DNA from: Rhamnusium bicolor
Lineage: Eukaryota; Arthropoda; Insecta; Coleoptera; Cerambycidae
Reading direction: 5' to 3'
Length of the DNA: 64,000 nt
Assembly (NCBI GenBank): GCA_029963845.1
Contig: JANEYF010000991.1
Coordinates: 111,075-175,074, forward strand
Numbering within the stretch: position 1 is the first letter of the stretch; each line of letters begins with the position of its first letter. The position numbers were made by a program, and so were the translations under genes. Positions 35,576 through 46,635 of this stretch are shown here, in pieces. The notes beneath the pieces were generated by a model. It did no database searches, was not told the DNA's origin, and saw nothing but the letters and a program-made list of their open reading frames with translations.

Positions 35576-36474
35576 TTAATCTTAACTGAAAATTTTTTTG
35601 TTAATTATTATTTACTAACTTTTACAAATCTTATCACAGATAAGTATAACATATATCTTTTTAAACAATTATTTTCCCGGCTATTTGCCAAAACGCTGAA
35701 ACTTGGATTACAAAAAAGATAATATGCACATTATGTTCAGTACTACTGACTCAATAATGTTATTTTTAATTTCAACTATTCTGTCTAATAAAACCAAAAA
35801 TAAATAAAACACAAGATACTCACCAGTTGACACTCACTTTAAAAAACTTTAAAATATCTACCGACACGTGTTTCTGCTTGCCTTTAGCTCGTCAGGGTAG
35901 CCGACACATTTAAAGAATCCAAAGTAAGGAAACTTGTAAACCCCAATGTAATAAACATTAATGGCTTCAGAGAACAGAATAATTGAAATTATATAGTGGA
36001 AATACCCCTTATTAGGGCCAATGAAATAATTTAAAAACAAATTAAGTTCCTCTTCTTGATAAAAGTTAAAATATAGAGTGGAATGAAAAATAATATTAAC
36101 TGAAAATTTTTTTGTTAATTATTATTTACTAACTTTTACAAATCTTATCACAGATAAGTATAACATATATCTTTTTAAACAATTATTTTCCCGGCTATTA
36201 GCCAAAACGCTGAAACTTGGATTACAAAAAAGATAATATGCACATTATATTCAGTACTACTGACTCAATAATGTTATTTTTAATTTCCCGGCGTTTTGGC
36301 AAATAGCCGGGAAAATAATTGTTTAAAAAGATATATGTTATACTTATCTGTGATAAGATATGTAAAAGTTAGTAAATAATAATTAACAAAAAAATTTTCA
36401 GTTAATATTATTTTTCATTCCACTCTATATTTTAACTTTTATCAAGAAGAGGAACTTAATTTGTTTTTAAATTA
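35576..36474 (-). repeat. Penelope-type tandem plus inverted repeat with hammerhead-like motif
   Basis: A unit of about 515 bp read on the minus strand (36290 to 35776) is followed by about 200 bp of a second copy (to about 35583), and is preceded head-to-head by a 180-bp inverted partial copy (36293-36474, pairing with 36027-36212). A hammerhead-ribozyme-like motif lies at 35855-35900. Tandem plus inverted partial copies and hammerheads are known features of Penelope-like retroelements; no protein is encoded here. Confidence 0.68.
35855..35900 (-). ncRNA. hammerhead-ribozyme-like motif
   Basis: On the minus strand: stem I CTACC, core CTGACGA, a short stem II (GCT...AGC), an extra A, GAAA, palindromic stem III ACACGTGT, then C and GGTAG closing stem I. 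The core differs from CUGAUGA only at the tolerant U7. The extra A before GAAA and the 3-bp stem II make activity doubtful. Confidence 0.55.
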
Positions 36475-36542
36475 CAGAGAAATCATTCTTTATTATTGGC
36501 TTGCATTCTGCCGATTGCTTTAAGTGCTGGTAATTTTCGATA

Positions 36543-37537
36543 ATGCCCTTATCTACAGAAGATTTCGCTAGAGCAGTTGCTTTAATTGATGCTAGTTTTA
36601 GCATCCGCGAAGTCACTGAAAGATTGAGTTTTTCTCGATGCAGTGACCACAGGGCAGTTGTTCGCTTCGATAAATCGGCGAATATCGCAGGAGGTCGGGA
36701 TTTGGAAGAAAACGAAGCACAACTCCTCACGATGATCGATTCATCGTAATTTCTATCCTGCGAGATCGACACATGACTATCGTTCAAGTAATGGATGAAC
36801 TGCAAGAGATGCGTCAGGTCAACGTCCGCGATAGAACTGTTAGAAGAAAGCTAGTTGAAACAAATTTATCTGCTAGAAAACCAGCAACAGACCCCGAGCA
36901 TCTCCGGAATCATCGTGTGGCAAGGCTCAATTTTGGACACGAACAACTGAATTGGAATATCGGATAGTGGAGCAATGTTCTTTTCTTCGATGAGTCCCGA
37001 TTTGCTCTGAGGTCTTCAGATGGACGAGAGGGGGTGTGGAGAAGGCGAGGAGAAAGATACGCGCAATGCAACTTTAGTGAGAGGGTGAGCTTCGTTGGTG
37101 GGTCTGTAATGGTGTGCGCTGGCATATTTTACACGGTTCGCACAGACTTGTATTTGTAAGGTACTTTAACAGCTGGAAGGTACATTAATGACATTTTGGA
37201 AGAGCATATAGTGGTTTTGTAGGGTTTATTTGGGGGGAAATTTCTTTTAATGCACGATTATACTCATCCGCACGTGGTCAGAATTGTTAGAAAATACTTC
37301 CATGACGTCAGTATTGAAGCCCTAGACTGGCCAGCACGTAGTCCTTACCTAAATTCCAAAAATATACGTATGGAATATGCTGGGAAGACGAATCAGGTAA
37401 AGTTGTGGGCAGTTGTTAACACAGCAGCTACTTAGGGATGCACTACAGGAAGAGTGGGATAACATTCCTTAAGAGGCCGTCCGTAATTGAAGGCATGCAA
37501 CGTAGACTTGAGACTGTAATCAGAGCTAGGAAGGGCA
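36543..37537 (+). pseudogene. Tc1-like (DD34E) transposase relic
   Basis: The N-terminal helix-turn-helix half (MPLSTEDFARAVALID, VRDRTVRRKL) and the catalytic half are recognisable: LFFDESRFALRS (first Asp), VMVCAGIF, LMHDYTHPHVVRIV (second Asp) and LDWPARSPYLN. Counting from the second Asp puts the expected Glu 35 positions on, the DD34E spacing, but that PIE segment is lost to a frame change at 37350. Further frame changes lie near 36749 and stops near 36967 and 37160. At about 37537 it passes without a right terminal repeat into a LINE fragment. Confidence 0.85.
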
Positions 37538-38430
37538 GTTTTTGGTTATTATCTGTTGACATAAAAGTTAAAAATGCCCTATATAGTGTGACTGCTGTTT
37601 ATAGATCGCCCAGTGGTAATATAACAACTTTTTCTTAATAGGTTTTTGCAATGGCTAGATGATTATGTTGAAAAAATAGTACACATAGTGTAATCCTCAC
37701 AGGTGCTTTTAATATTGATTTTTCCAAAAATGATTATGTACAAAGAAGGTTTAATGAAAGTATTGAGAATTATGGCATGAAACAGTTTATACAAAATTTT
37801 ACTAGAGTAAGAAGTAATTCTAGTAGCATAATTGATCTTGTTGTCAGTAATGATTATACAATAAATGTATATGTACAGCAAAATTATATCATAACAGACC
37901 ATTCAATAATTCAAGTAAAAGTAGCAAACGGTAGGGATTTATTAAAATATCAAACAAAGGAAATTAGATCTCGGATCAATTTTGATGAAATGACAAATTT
38001 GTTAATTGAAGAGGAATGGAAATATTCTTGCACAGATGTAAATATTGTTAGTCAGACATTTGTAAATAACATATTAGATATACTAAATACAGTGGCACCA
38101 AAAAAATTATAAAAGTAAAGGTAGCTGAAAATAGATGGTTAGATGATAAGGGTCGGTAAGCTATTGCAAATAGAAATAGGGCTTACAAAAGATTTGTTTT
38201 TACACGTGAGGATTTGGATTGGAATACTACAAGCAGACGAGAAACAATACTGTTAAAGTTATTAAGGAAGCGAAAACAATATTTTATGATAGAAATATAG
38301 ATAGTAATAAGTCAAATCCAAAATTAATGTGGAAAAGCTTAAAGCAGTTAGTTGGGAAAAAAAGCGGGGAACACGCTCTGAAAAGTTTGACTGTAATGGA
38401 AATTGTCAGAAAGGGGTTTATCTAGGTGGG
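37538..38430 (+). pseudogene. LINE AP-endonuclease fragment
   Basis: Plus strand: ALYSVTAVYRSPSGN, ILTGAFNIDFSKNDY (GDFN-type motif with Asp to Ala), SSSIIDLVVSNDY, ITDHSIIQVKV (SDH-type motif), then the linker toward RT (ENRWLDDKGR, NRNRAYKRFV). Stops and frame changes interrupt it. It is truncated at both ends; no RT follows. Confidence 0.8.
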
Positions 38431-38788
38431 AAAAGACGGTCAGTAGTGTTTCCCATGGACGGGAGCGGGAGTAAAACTAAAATTTTTTGAGTTATTAAAC
38501 AGTTCTCAAATTAACAAATCAGTTTTAAAGTAGCTATAAATACTAAACAGGTGCATATATTTCGCAGGTAGCAGATTTTTGATGAAAATTAAGGGGATTG
38601 TTTTGATTAATTATATATCAAAAAGATAAATGCTTCATAAGAACGCCCGATCTCCTTTAAAATGTTTTTGCTCCTTACTAAATTGTATGCTCAACTTTAT
38701 TTGATGAAAAAATTAAAATACAATACCATGCACAAAAATCAGTTGTTTCATATATTGTTCATAAATGTTTGGGAGAATTCTTTCAATT
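38431..38788. other. no gene recognised
   Basis: AT-rich spacer. Confidence 0.5.
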
Positions 38789-39640
38789 CTACCTGCCAAT
38801 TATTATGTAAATTATACTAAAAATGAGTAGGTAGATAGATAATAAAAGACTTGGGTTTTTCAAACTGTAATATAGGTAAATAATTGAACATTGTACAAAC
38901 AAATTTAGAATATTAAGTTTACGAATTTGACAACTTTGTTGCAAGTTTGCCTTAGACAATGTTCGAATTTGACGTTTCAATTTCACTTTTCTAGGAGAGT
39001 TCTCTTCGGCAGACACAAAAATGATAGTATCCATCTTAGGTGTCTCTAGATATGGAATATGGACATCCATAATTTCAACAGTTGAAGTAGACGGAGTAGG
39101 TTCCAAAATAGTACCAACAGGTTCTGCATCAAATAAATGATGGCCTGAGGTACCTAGGATTGTTAATTCTTAGATTATATAAAATCAAATCGCAAATTTG
39201 AATAGGTTAATTTTTAGTTCTGAGTTACAGACACAAAATTCATATTATTTTTTAGCAAATTATAGTTGATCTCATTTACTGCATACTCTCCTTTCGATTT
39301 CATAAAACAAGAAAAATATTTTTGGTGTACCATTAATGCCGTCACATTTTTTCACGCTTAATATACCTACCTTTATCAATGCATCACCATTCTTATAATA
39401 CATATTGGTATCTCTGTACTATTCTTGAGGGTATATTTTCCTTTAGAAGTACTTTGAAAGCAGTTCTCTCGAAGTCCGTTTCTTCAAAATGTTGCGAACA
39501 CAACACTGTGTATTTCTTCATTCGTTTTACCAACGAATTTAGCACATGATTCACTTTGCTGAAATTTCTTTGGGAACCTTTGGAAAAGTATGTAATTAGC
39601 TGTTATCACAAAAGCAATAGTCTACACTTTGTCTATTTGA
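38789..39640 (-). pseudogene. THAP-domain protein relic
   Basis: Minus strand. The region 39580-39425 keeps the second half of a THAP zinc-binding domain: KKYTVLCSQHFEETDFERTAF and PSRI, with the C...H pair. After a noncoding stretch, 39106-38789 encodes EPTPSTSTVEIMDVHIPYLE and ENSPRKVKLKRQIRTLS, the linker and start of the coiled coil that usually follow a THAP domain. The first exon with the CxxC half is not found, and the 3' end drifts into hydrophobic AT-rich sequence. THAP domains occur in P-element transposases and derived regulators; which this is cannot be told. Confidence 0.62.
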
Positions 39641-41447
39641 TTTTACCACCTGAATAGAAATACATCAGATAACCAGCAGCGAGGATACAAATCCAATGAG
39701 CTGCCACTGAATATCGGAACAATAAATGTAAACAATCATGGCGGCCGTACCCCCCCCCCAATACAATTATTGTTCAAAAGTTTTTAAGCATTCTAACATA
39801 ATGGAAATATTTCAGACAGTTCGTTTTATTAGTTATAATAATGTTTATTTACTTACCTATGAAAGTAATGGCATTTTTTTTGCAGTGTGCAATAAACCAC
39901 AGGCTATGCAACTAACCATGAATATTGACTGATCAAGTCGTTTATAATGTTTATATCAAAACTGTTTAATTCTATGCAATATACGCACATACACAAATAA
40001 ATAACACCCTTGCAAAAAATTAAACACAAAAAATGCCAAACTCAACAAATGTAACACGAAATATGTTGTATTGACACTGATACATAAAACTGACCAGCAC
40101 AAAGTGGTTTATCAAAATGGTGGCCTGCAAACTTTCGTCGTTCAAATTGCCGGGTCCCCACTACTAATAGTTTCTCTCCTGTGATATTTACTCACTGAAA
40201 CAAAGTAACCTCATCTTTCATCTGTCAAAAGTTAAGTGGACATTTAATTAAAAGTGTGTTCATCAGTGTTGCTAGAAGCAGATCTGAGCAATATTAATGT
40301 CGTTCATTTATGTCAAAGCAGATAGTCTGATTTTGTTTATTTATATTGAGCAATCTTCTGCTATAAATCAGTAAAATTACTGATATTCCGCTCTAGCTCA
40401 AGAGGTTGAGCAATAAAATCGGAGCCGGATACATAACCCCACTCATTAATACATTGCGATCTCCACTATTTAGGACAATAAAATTGTCTCAAAAATGTCA
40501 ATGTATTATTTTAAATAGAACTGTGGGGAATGTTACATCCGAAATCTGAAAGATGGTAAAATTTGTAAAACAAAAATACATTTACTTTACATTTCCATTT
40601 TATAAACATGCATTGTCTATTTATTGACAATAATTAAAAATTTTCTTTTCTGTCCATAACAATTTTTTGGAAATTTGAAAATAAAAATTTCTTGTATAAA
40701 AAAGCACCTTTCCCCTGTTTGTTTGTGTCTAAAGGACCATTGGTTTTATCTGCTTGCAAGTTCTGTCAACTGCCAAAATAACCAGCTCATATATGATATT
40801 TGAAATCAATTGATTCTGGCAACAGTAATGAACAAACCTTAACAATGTTTAGTATTTTGGTGTGAACATTTTCTTGTTATTGTTTATTAGCGAAATTCAA
40901 ACAAATTATTACATGAGTTTTCTTGTCTATTTACTGCTTTGAATTTGAAAAATAAACTTCTTTTTGTTTAGGAAATATAAAAAAAACGATAAGTTTTTTA
41001 AGTGTTTATGAACCTCTTTCACGGAAACTTCAGATCATATTATGTTCATATGAACTTTCATTCATAAAATGACTTGAGGAGCCATGTCTTGAAGTCCTCG
41101 ACATTACTTAGGAAATACCCTGTATACTTTATAAGAAACTGTCACTGTCAATAAAACGTATTCAAATCTAATCACTGCAATGTATGGTTCTACTCCCAAA
41201 CATATAACTGACAGAAACTATCTACTGATAATTCTTTCAGTTTTAGTTAGGGACTAAAGAATAACACGGGGTTCTTATCGCAATTTGCCACGAAGCAATC
41301 ACAGAACAACAGTACTTTTACTACAAAGTGTTTTAATAATTTTTGTAGATACGAAAACTACGTGTAGCACGATACAAAATATAACAACTGCATATCGTAA
41401 TAAGTACCAGCGGAAATTCTTATCGCATAAAATTAAACCACCATTAT
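39641..41447. other. no gene recognised
   Basis: AT-rich. A C10 run follows CATGGCGGCCGTA at 39749. No coding or repeat structure was identified. Confidence 0.5.
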
Positions 41448-41790
41448 ATGTGCACAATGTCAACATATAGAATCGAGCAGTTAGAAGTTTGCCATCGCGA
41501 AATGTTCGGTGATTTGGTGCTCACCTGCCAAACTCCTGCCCAGAGGGTTTTGCCTAAAAAAATTATACAACCGATTACATACCCAATGGGCCTCAGACGG
41601 TCATCAGCGGATTCGGTAGTGAAAAAATCAATAGTGGAAAATGAGAAAAGAAGGGCCTCTGCTCTGGTTGATGAACTTTTAATTGACATTTACTATAATT
41701 TACATAATGCCACGACAGATTACAATTCAGCGACTTCAGGAAAATCTCATAAGAATTCTTGGGTAGAGGTTGTTAATTTGCAAGAAAAAG
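41448..41790 (+). CDS. possible first coding exon of an unidentified host gene
   Basis: Two in-frame ATGs (41448, 41457) open about 114 codons to a strong donor (AAAAAG|GTAAGT near 41790). The peptide is well mixed and not repeat-like: RIEQLEVCHREMFGDLVLTC, PITYPMGLRRSSADSVVKKS, RRASALVDELLIDIYYNL. Composition is richer than the flanks. No downstream exon was found before the hAT element at 42.8 kb, and I do not recognise the family. Confidence 0.45.
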
Positions 41791-41798
41791 GTAAGTGA

Positions 41799-42791
41799 AA
41801 TCGTTTGAATATTTATACTGCGTTATATTTTTAATTGATAAATTGAATGCTTGTACCTGATTACTACAAAATTTAGATAAGCGACATATGGCTTTACTTT
41901 ATTAAATGTATCGGATTACTTATCTGCAAGATAATTTCAAAAAATGTATATTAAACTGGATTGCTATATGATGCAACAAAAATCAAATGAAATATATTTT
42001 TCTAGTTTCCACAGGAATAGATATTATTTATTAGTTATATTGTAAGGAGGATTGTGGATTATATTCTAATTACATAATATTATGTAGAGATAGTGCAAGA
42101 GAAGTTTACAGAAGATAGCTTTATTTTTTTATATTAACATTGAATGAACCTTAGTATTTTTATAATTACTGGAAAATCTATTGTAGCCACATTGTTCTAA
42201 TGTAAAAAAATATATAACATATATACAAATTCCCAAACAACACAATACAATGGTATAATAAATGTGTTAAAATAGTTCCTAAACTCTCAAATACAAGGGG
42301 TAACATAACTGAATGGAATGTCATAAGTGAATGAGCATTCCTTGTCCATATTTAAGAATCTGTTATATAAACATTTGACCTTGGAACCTCCGTTTCCAAA
42401 TACAGTTAAATTTCTCAAAACAGAAATTATTTAAATATCTTTTGAACAAATGAAGTTATTGAAACGAAATTTTTTTTATGCAACACATGAGTGAAACGAA
42501 ATTCCAGGGACGACTTTTACGAAAGGGTATCTGGTAAATAATGGTACGTTCGTAACACAATATATCTGGATAGCGTGCTTCAATTCCTGATAATTTAAAG
42601 CTCAGCGAGCAGCCAGTGGTGGAGAATTGGACAATGAGTCAAAAAAATATAACAAAAAATATAGTACGGACCTTCACCAAGAAAAAATGGCAACTACTAC
42701 GTATGTACTTTTGAAAAAGTCTCTCGTATTTTTTAGATATTTATGACGGTTTTGCATAACTTTTTATCACTATTACACGTAATAACATCTG
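41799..42791. other. no gene recognised
   Basis: AT-rich; would be intronic if the preceding exon is real. The words AAATTCCAGGGACGACTTTTAC (42500) and the similar one inside the hAT end (42813) are partial repeats. Confidence 0.5.
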
Positions 42792-44281
42792 TAGAGAGCG
42801 GGAGGTAGCGATAAATTCCAGAGACGACTTTTACTTGGGTACGTACGCAGATAGAATATTATATTGTAAACACTTAATGAAACATTCCCAAACAATAATA
42901 AATCATGAAATATTCTTACATATGTAGGTATTATGCTATAAATCTGTTTTCTTTATAAAATTGGAACAAGACATTAAGATTTTTATCAAGTAGTTGGACG
43001 ACTTGCAGCTACAAAAAAACAATTACTTACTGACCTATATCTTGAAGAAGAAAGGCTTGGTCACGCCCAGAGTCCGATAGCTGACGCCCGCTTGCAAGGT
43101 TGCTTGTCACATTTACGCCCACTTCCCATAAACATCTCTAAATAAATATTGTTTATAAAACTCCTATGTGAATAACACGTACACAGATACGTAAACAGTG
43201 CGAAATTAAAGACAACGAATGTTAACTTTCTTAAATTGTCTTGTTCAATTCCTTCAGAGGCTGAAGTGAACTTGTGGATCAGTGGTTTCTCGGAGCTGCA
43301 ATTTAACAGCACATATTGCACAAGCTGTAAAAGAGTGGTTTCTTGCAACGTCAACGCAAACATTAAGAGACATATTTCCTCTGATAGTCATAAAAGTTGT
43401 GTGAGTGGTGGTGTTAGTGATAGTAACAGGTAAACAAATTTTAACTTTGAGTTAGTGGAAAAGATGGTTGGGTGTAATATATAGTGGACAAAACTACATA
43501 ATCCACTATTTAGACAATGTTTGCAAAAAGTGTATTATGGACAGTATAGCAATGTTCAGGTACCAAAGGAAACTACACTATGAAAAAAATGTTTATCACA
43601 AAAATGTGACAGTATTAAACAAAAAATTTATACTAAAATAAATGACAAATACGCCTGGATTAACGTGGATGAAACCACCAGTGCCTGTGGCAAATGCTTT
43701 AGTGGGTGCATTGGGGGAAAATTGACTCAATGCGTGGAAATCTGGTTTCATCTAAAGAATTAGAAACTACAAATTCTAGCAATACAGCAGATGCAGTGCA
43801 CTGCACTGCAGTGTATATTTTTCAATTATCGGGAAACATTGCTGAGGCAGTAAAACAAAAATTCGAAATTGTTTTGAAAAACAATCTCGGATTTCTTACT
43901 ATTAAGTATAGCAAAGAAGTAGACTTTTCTACACAGAATATAAATGTGGTCTCTGACAAAGGTCAGATATTTTAAATATACGCCAATTACATCTGTCGAT
44001 GTTGAACTGTTCTTCTCCACAACACAAATGGATTTTTAATTAGAGGCGCTGGAGATTAACTCCGGAACATTTACAAGAAATATTAGTAATATACTCTTAC
44101 ACTTGTGATCGCTAGTTAAAAATACATGTGTGTTAGTATTACATTCACCAATACTTACAACCCTCTTCGTTATTAAATATGATTTGAACGAAACAACTAC
44201 TCAGCGGGCAAATACCCTGACCTGCATTGAATTATACCTTCAAATCATGATAGATCGGTAGCCAATATCATTTGTCAATTC

Positions 44282-44341
44282 CTAACCGGCCATAGACCGG
44301 TTTCGAACTTATTAGTTCTCCTCAGTATGCCATAGGTTATG
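44282..44341 (-). ncRNA. hammerhead ribozyme motif, unit 1
   Basis: Same motif as at 44856-44916 on the opposite strand: CTGAGGA at 44325-44319, stem II GAACT/AGTTC, GAAA, ACCGGT, C. Stem I has one mismatch (CATAACC against GGTTAGG). Confidence 0.68.
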
Positions 44342-44855
44342 GAACAGACAAATGATAGTGGGCAACCTGCTAATCATATACTGACTAAGGTAAATTGAGT
44401 AGTGGTGAGAGGTATGTGAAACTTCTCATATGGTCTAAATGCTGCTATCCGACCGACATCATAGATGTCTCTGTGGCGGATAGCGACTTGCGAGGCAAGT
44501 ACCGAGAGCGGCGACCTCTATCCCAGGTGGACTAAATTACTGTTATTAAATATGATTTCAACGAAACAACTACTCAGCGGGCAAATACCCCGACCTGCAT
44601 TGGATTATATCTTCAAATCATGATAGATCGGTAGCCAATATCATTTGTCAATTCCTAACCAGACATAGACCTGGGCTAGAGGTCTCCGCTCTCGGTACTT
44701 GCTTCGCAAGTCGCTATCCGCCACAGACACATCTATGATGTCGGTCGGATAGTAGCATTTGGACCATATAAGAAGTTTTACATACCTCTCACCACTACTC
44801 AATTTACCTTAGTCAATATATGACTAGCAGGTTGGCCACTATCATTTGTCTGTTC

Positions 44856-44916
44856 CATAACCTATGGCATACTGAGGAGAACTAATAAGTTCGAAACCGG
44901 TCTATGTCTGGTTATG
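44856..44916 (+). ncRNA. hammerhead ribozyme motif, well paired
   Basis: Stem I: CATAACC (44856) pairs with GGTTATG (44910) and CATA (44868) with TATG (44903), leaving an internal loop. Core CTGAGGA (44872-44878) differs from CUGAUGA only at U7. Stem II GAACT-AATA-AGTTC (44879-44892), then GAAA, and a loopless stem III from the palindrome ACCGGT, with predicted cleavage after C44902. Loopless palindromic stem III hammerheads, which act as dimers, are described in Penelope-like elements. Confidence 0.75.
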
Positions 44917-45335
44917 AATTGACAAATGATATTAGCTACCGATCTATCATGATTTGAAGGTATAATCCAATGCAGGTCGGGGTATTTGCCCACTGAGTAG
45001 TTGTTTCTTTCAAATCATATTTAATAACAGTAGTTTTGTCCACCTAGGCTAGAGGTCGCCGCTCTCGGTACTTGCTTCGCAAGTCATCCGCCACAGAGAC
45101 ATCTATGATGTCGGTCGGACAGTAGCACTTGGACCATATGAGAAGTTTCACATACCTCTCACCACTACTCAACCCTCTTCGTATTAACTTTGAATCTTAC
45201 CGAACTCACCAAAGTAACCACGAGGTAAGATAATTATATCATACACGCATGAACATTTTACGCGGCAACACATCACCTGGAGGCAACCTAAAAATTGACG
45301 TCATTTATCGCTACCTCCCGACAATTAGACATCTG

Positions 45336-46635
45336 TGAATAAATTTAATGTAATTTATGAGAAAATTTCATTCACCTATCAGATTTGAATGTTTGACGAA
45401 TCACACATCTCTATTTCAAATTTACCGACCAATCAACGTCGAATTACAAAGATAATTTTGACATTTGACATTTCTTGTCAATCTTATTCAAGTTAGGTCA
45501 AATTCAAAATTCAAAACAATTAATTTATTGGTTTTTGGATAAAATTGTTCCTCCCAGAGTACCTGCGCCCGGAGCCAACCCAACGTCCACTAAGACGGTA
45601 TATTGTGGCAATTGATGAGTTGAACGGAGGTGAGGTCCCGAGAATGAACAACAACTTGCTTAAAATTCTAACACCTGTTATTCTTAAATAGTATATTCAG
45701 ACTTAATAGTTATTTATGTACTAAGGGTATAAAGAGGCATTTATGGCTCGCGGCGTGAAACTTAGGGAGTGAGGCGTTAGCCGAGGGCTCTAACACGATA
45801 AGTGTCATAAACGCTGGTTATGCCCAAAGTGCATAACCAACGACCAGTCTTAATTAATACATAATATATAATACGTCGGCTATCTTGCAAATTCTATATA
45901 AGAATTGTCAATCTGTTAAATTTTGACATTCCATAATAATGACAATCGTATTGGTTTTGAATTTGTATTAAAAATAAATGCAAGTAACCAAGCAACAACG
46001 TATATAAAGGTGGTCATATTGTAAATGTATGGCAAGAATCATTTTACGCTCCTTTTGTCGAAGTGTTTTGTGTTTTTTTAATTGAACTGAAAATGGAAGA
46101 GAATGAAAGTTAATTTTTTCTGAAATCACTCAAGAATGTCTACTTTTTCGATGCAATTTCAGATCCCCAAAATACGATATTCTAGTATTTTAGTCCGTTG
46201 CTAAGCAACCATCATAACACAGTACGAAAAAGTTACTTTTCCGACCTAAGCTGGGAAAGTAACTCCCGTGCAGGTTTTTTATATGTATTTTAGACACTAA
46301 ATAAATACAAGCAGATAAACCAACTCACATTAAAAATGCATTTTTTAGTAAAAAATACAACATTAAATTTAGTCAGATTTTTAGCAGTTGTTACTAACTC
46401 TGTGGTGTCCCAAACACCTGGACATCATCATCACTGTCCATTTTAAATATTTTTTTATATATATTTTTAGGACTTACAAGTATTAAAGCGAAATAAGCAC
46501 TGAATCAAATTTTTATCAGAACATTAAATAAACAGTGATTGTCAAAGAAACGACTTCATAAGCAATTAGATTGTAATGAAAAAAATATTATGCATTAATA
46601 AAATTTCCTTAATTTATAATAATATTGATTGCGAA
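45336..46635. other. no gene recognised
   Basis: AT-rich; small hairpin GGTTATGC/GCATAACC at 45807-45829. No coding signature. Confidence 0.5.

Larger units (their letters stand above)
44170..45171. mobile_element. symmetric Penelope-type insertion (two units each way)
   Basis: One ~370-bp unit at 44170-44540 is followed by a partial direct copy (44541-44675), then a full copy in reverse (44676-45032) and a partial reverse copy (45033-45171). AACCCTCTTCGT(T)ATT flanks both sides (44159 and 45172), a plausible 12-14-bp target duplication. No protein is encoded. Hammerhead motifs lie in both full units. Confidence 0.78.
42792..45327 (+). mobile_element. hAT transposon, decayed, with near-perfect 8-bp target duplication
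   Basis: Left end TAGAGAGCGGGAGGTAGCGA (42792-) and right end, read inward, TAATTGTCGGGAGGTAGCGA (from 45327) are flanked by AACATCTG (42784-42791) and GACATCTG (45328-45335), a 7/8 match. Inside on the plus strand are an N-terminal zinc-finger exon (43260-43432: YCTSCKRVV, IKRHISSDSHKS) with a donor after SNR, the motif YAWINVDETTSACGKCF near 43650, and a C-terminal dimerisation region (YTPITSVDVELFFS, 43977-44020). Stops and frame changes abound. A Penelope-type insertion interrupts it at about 44170-45171. Confidence 0.83.
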
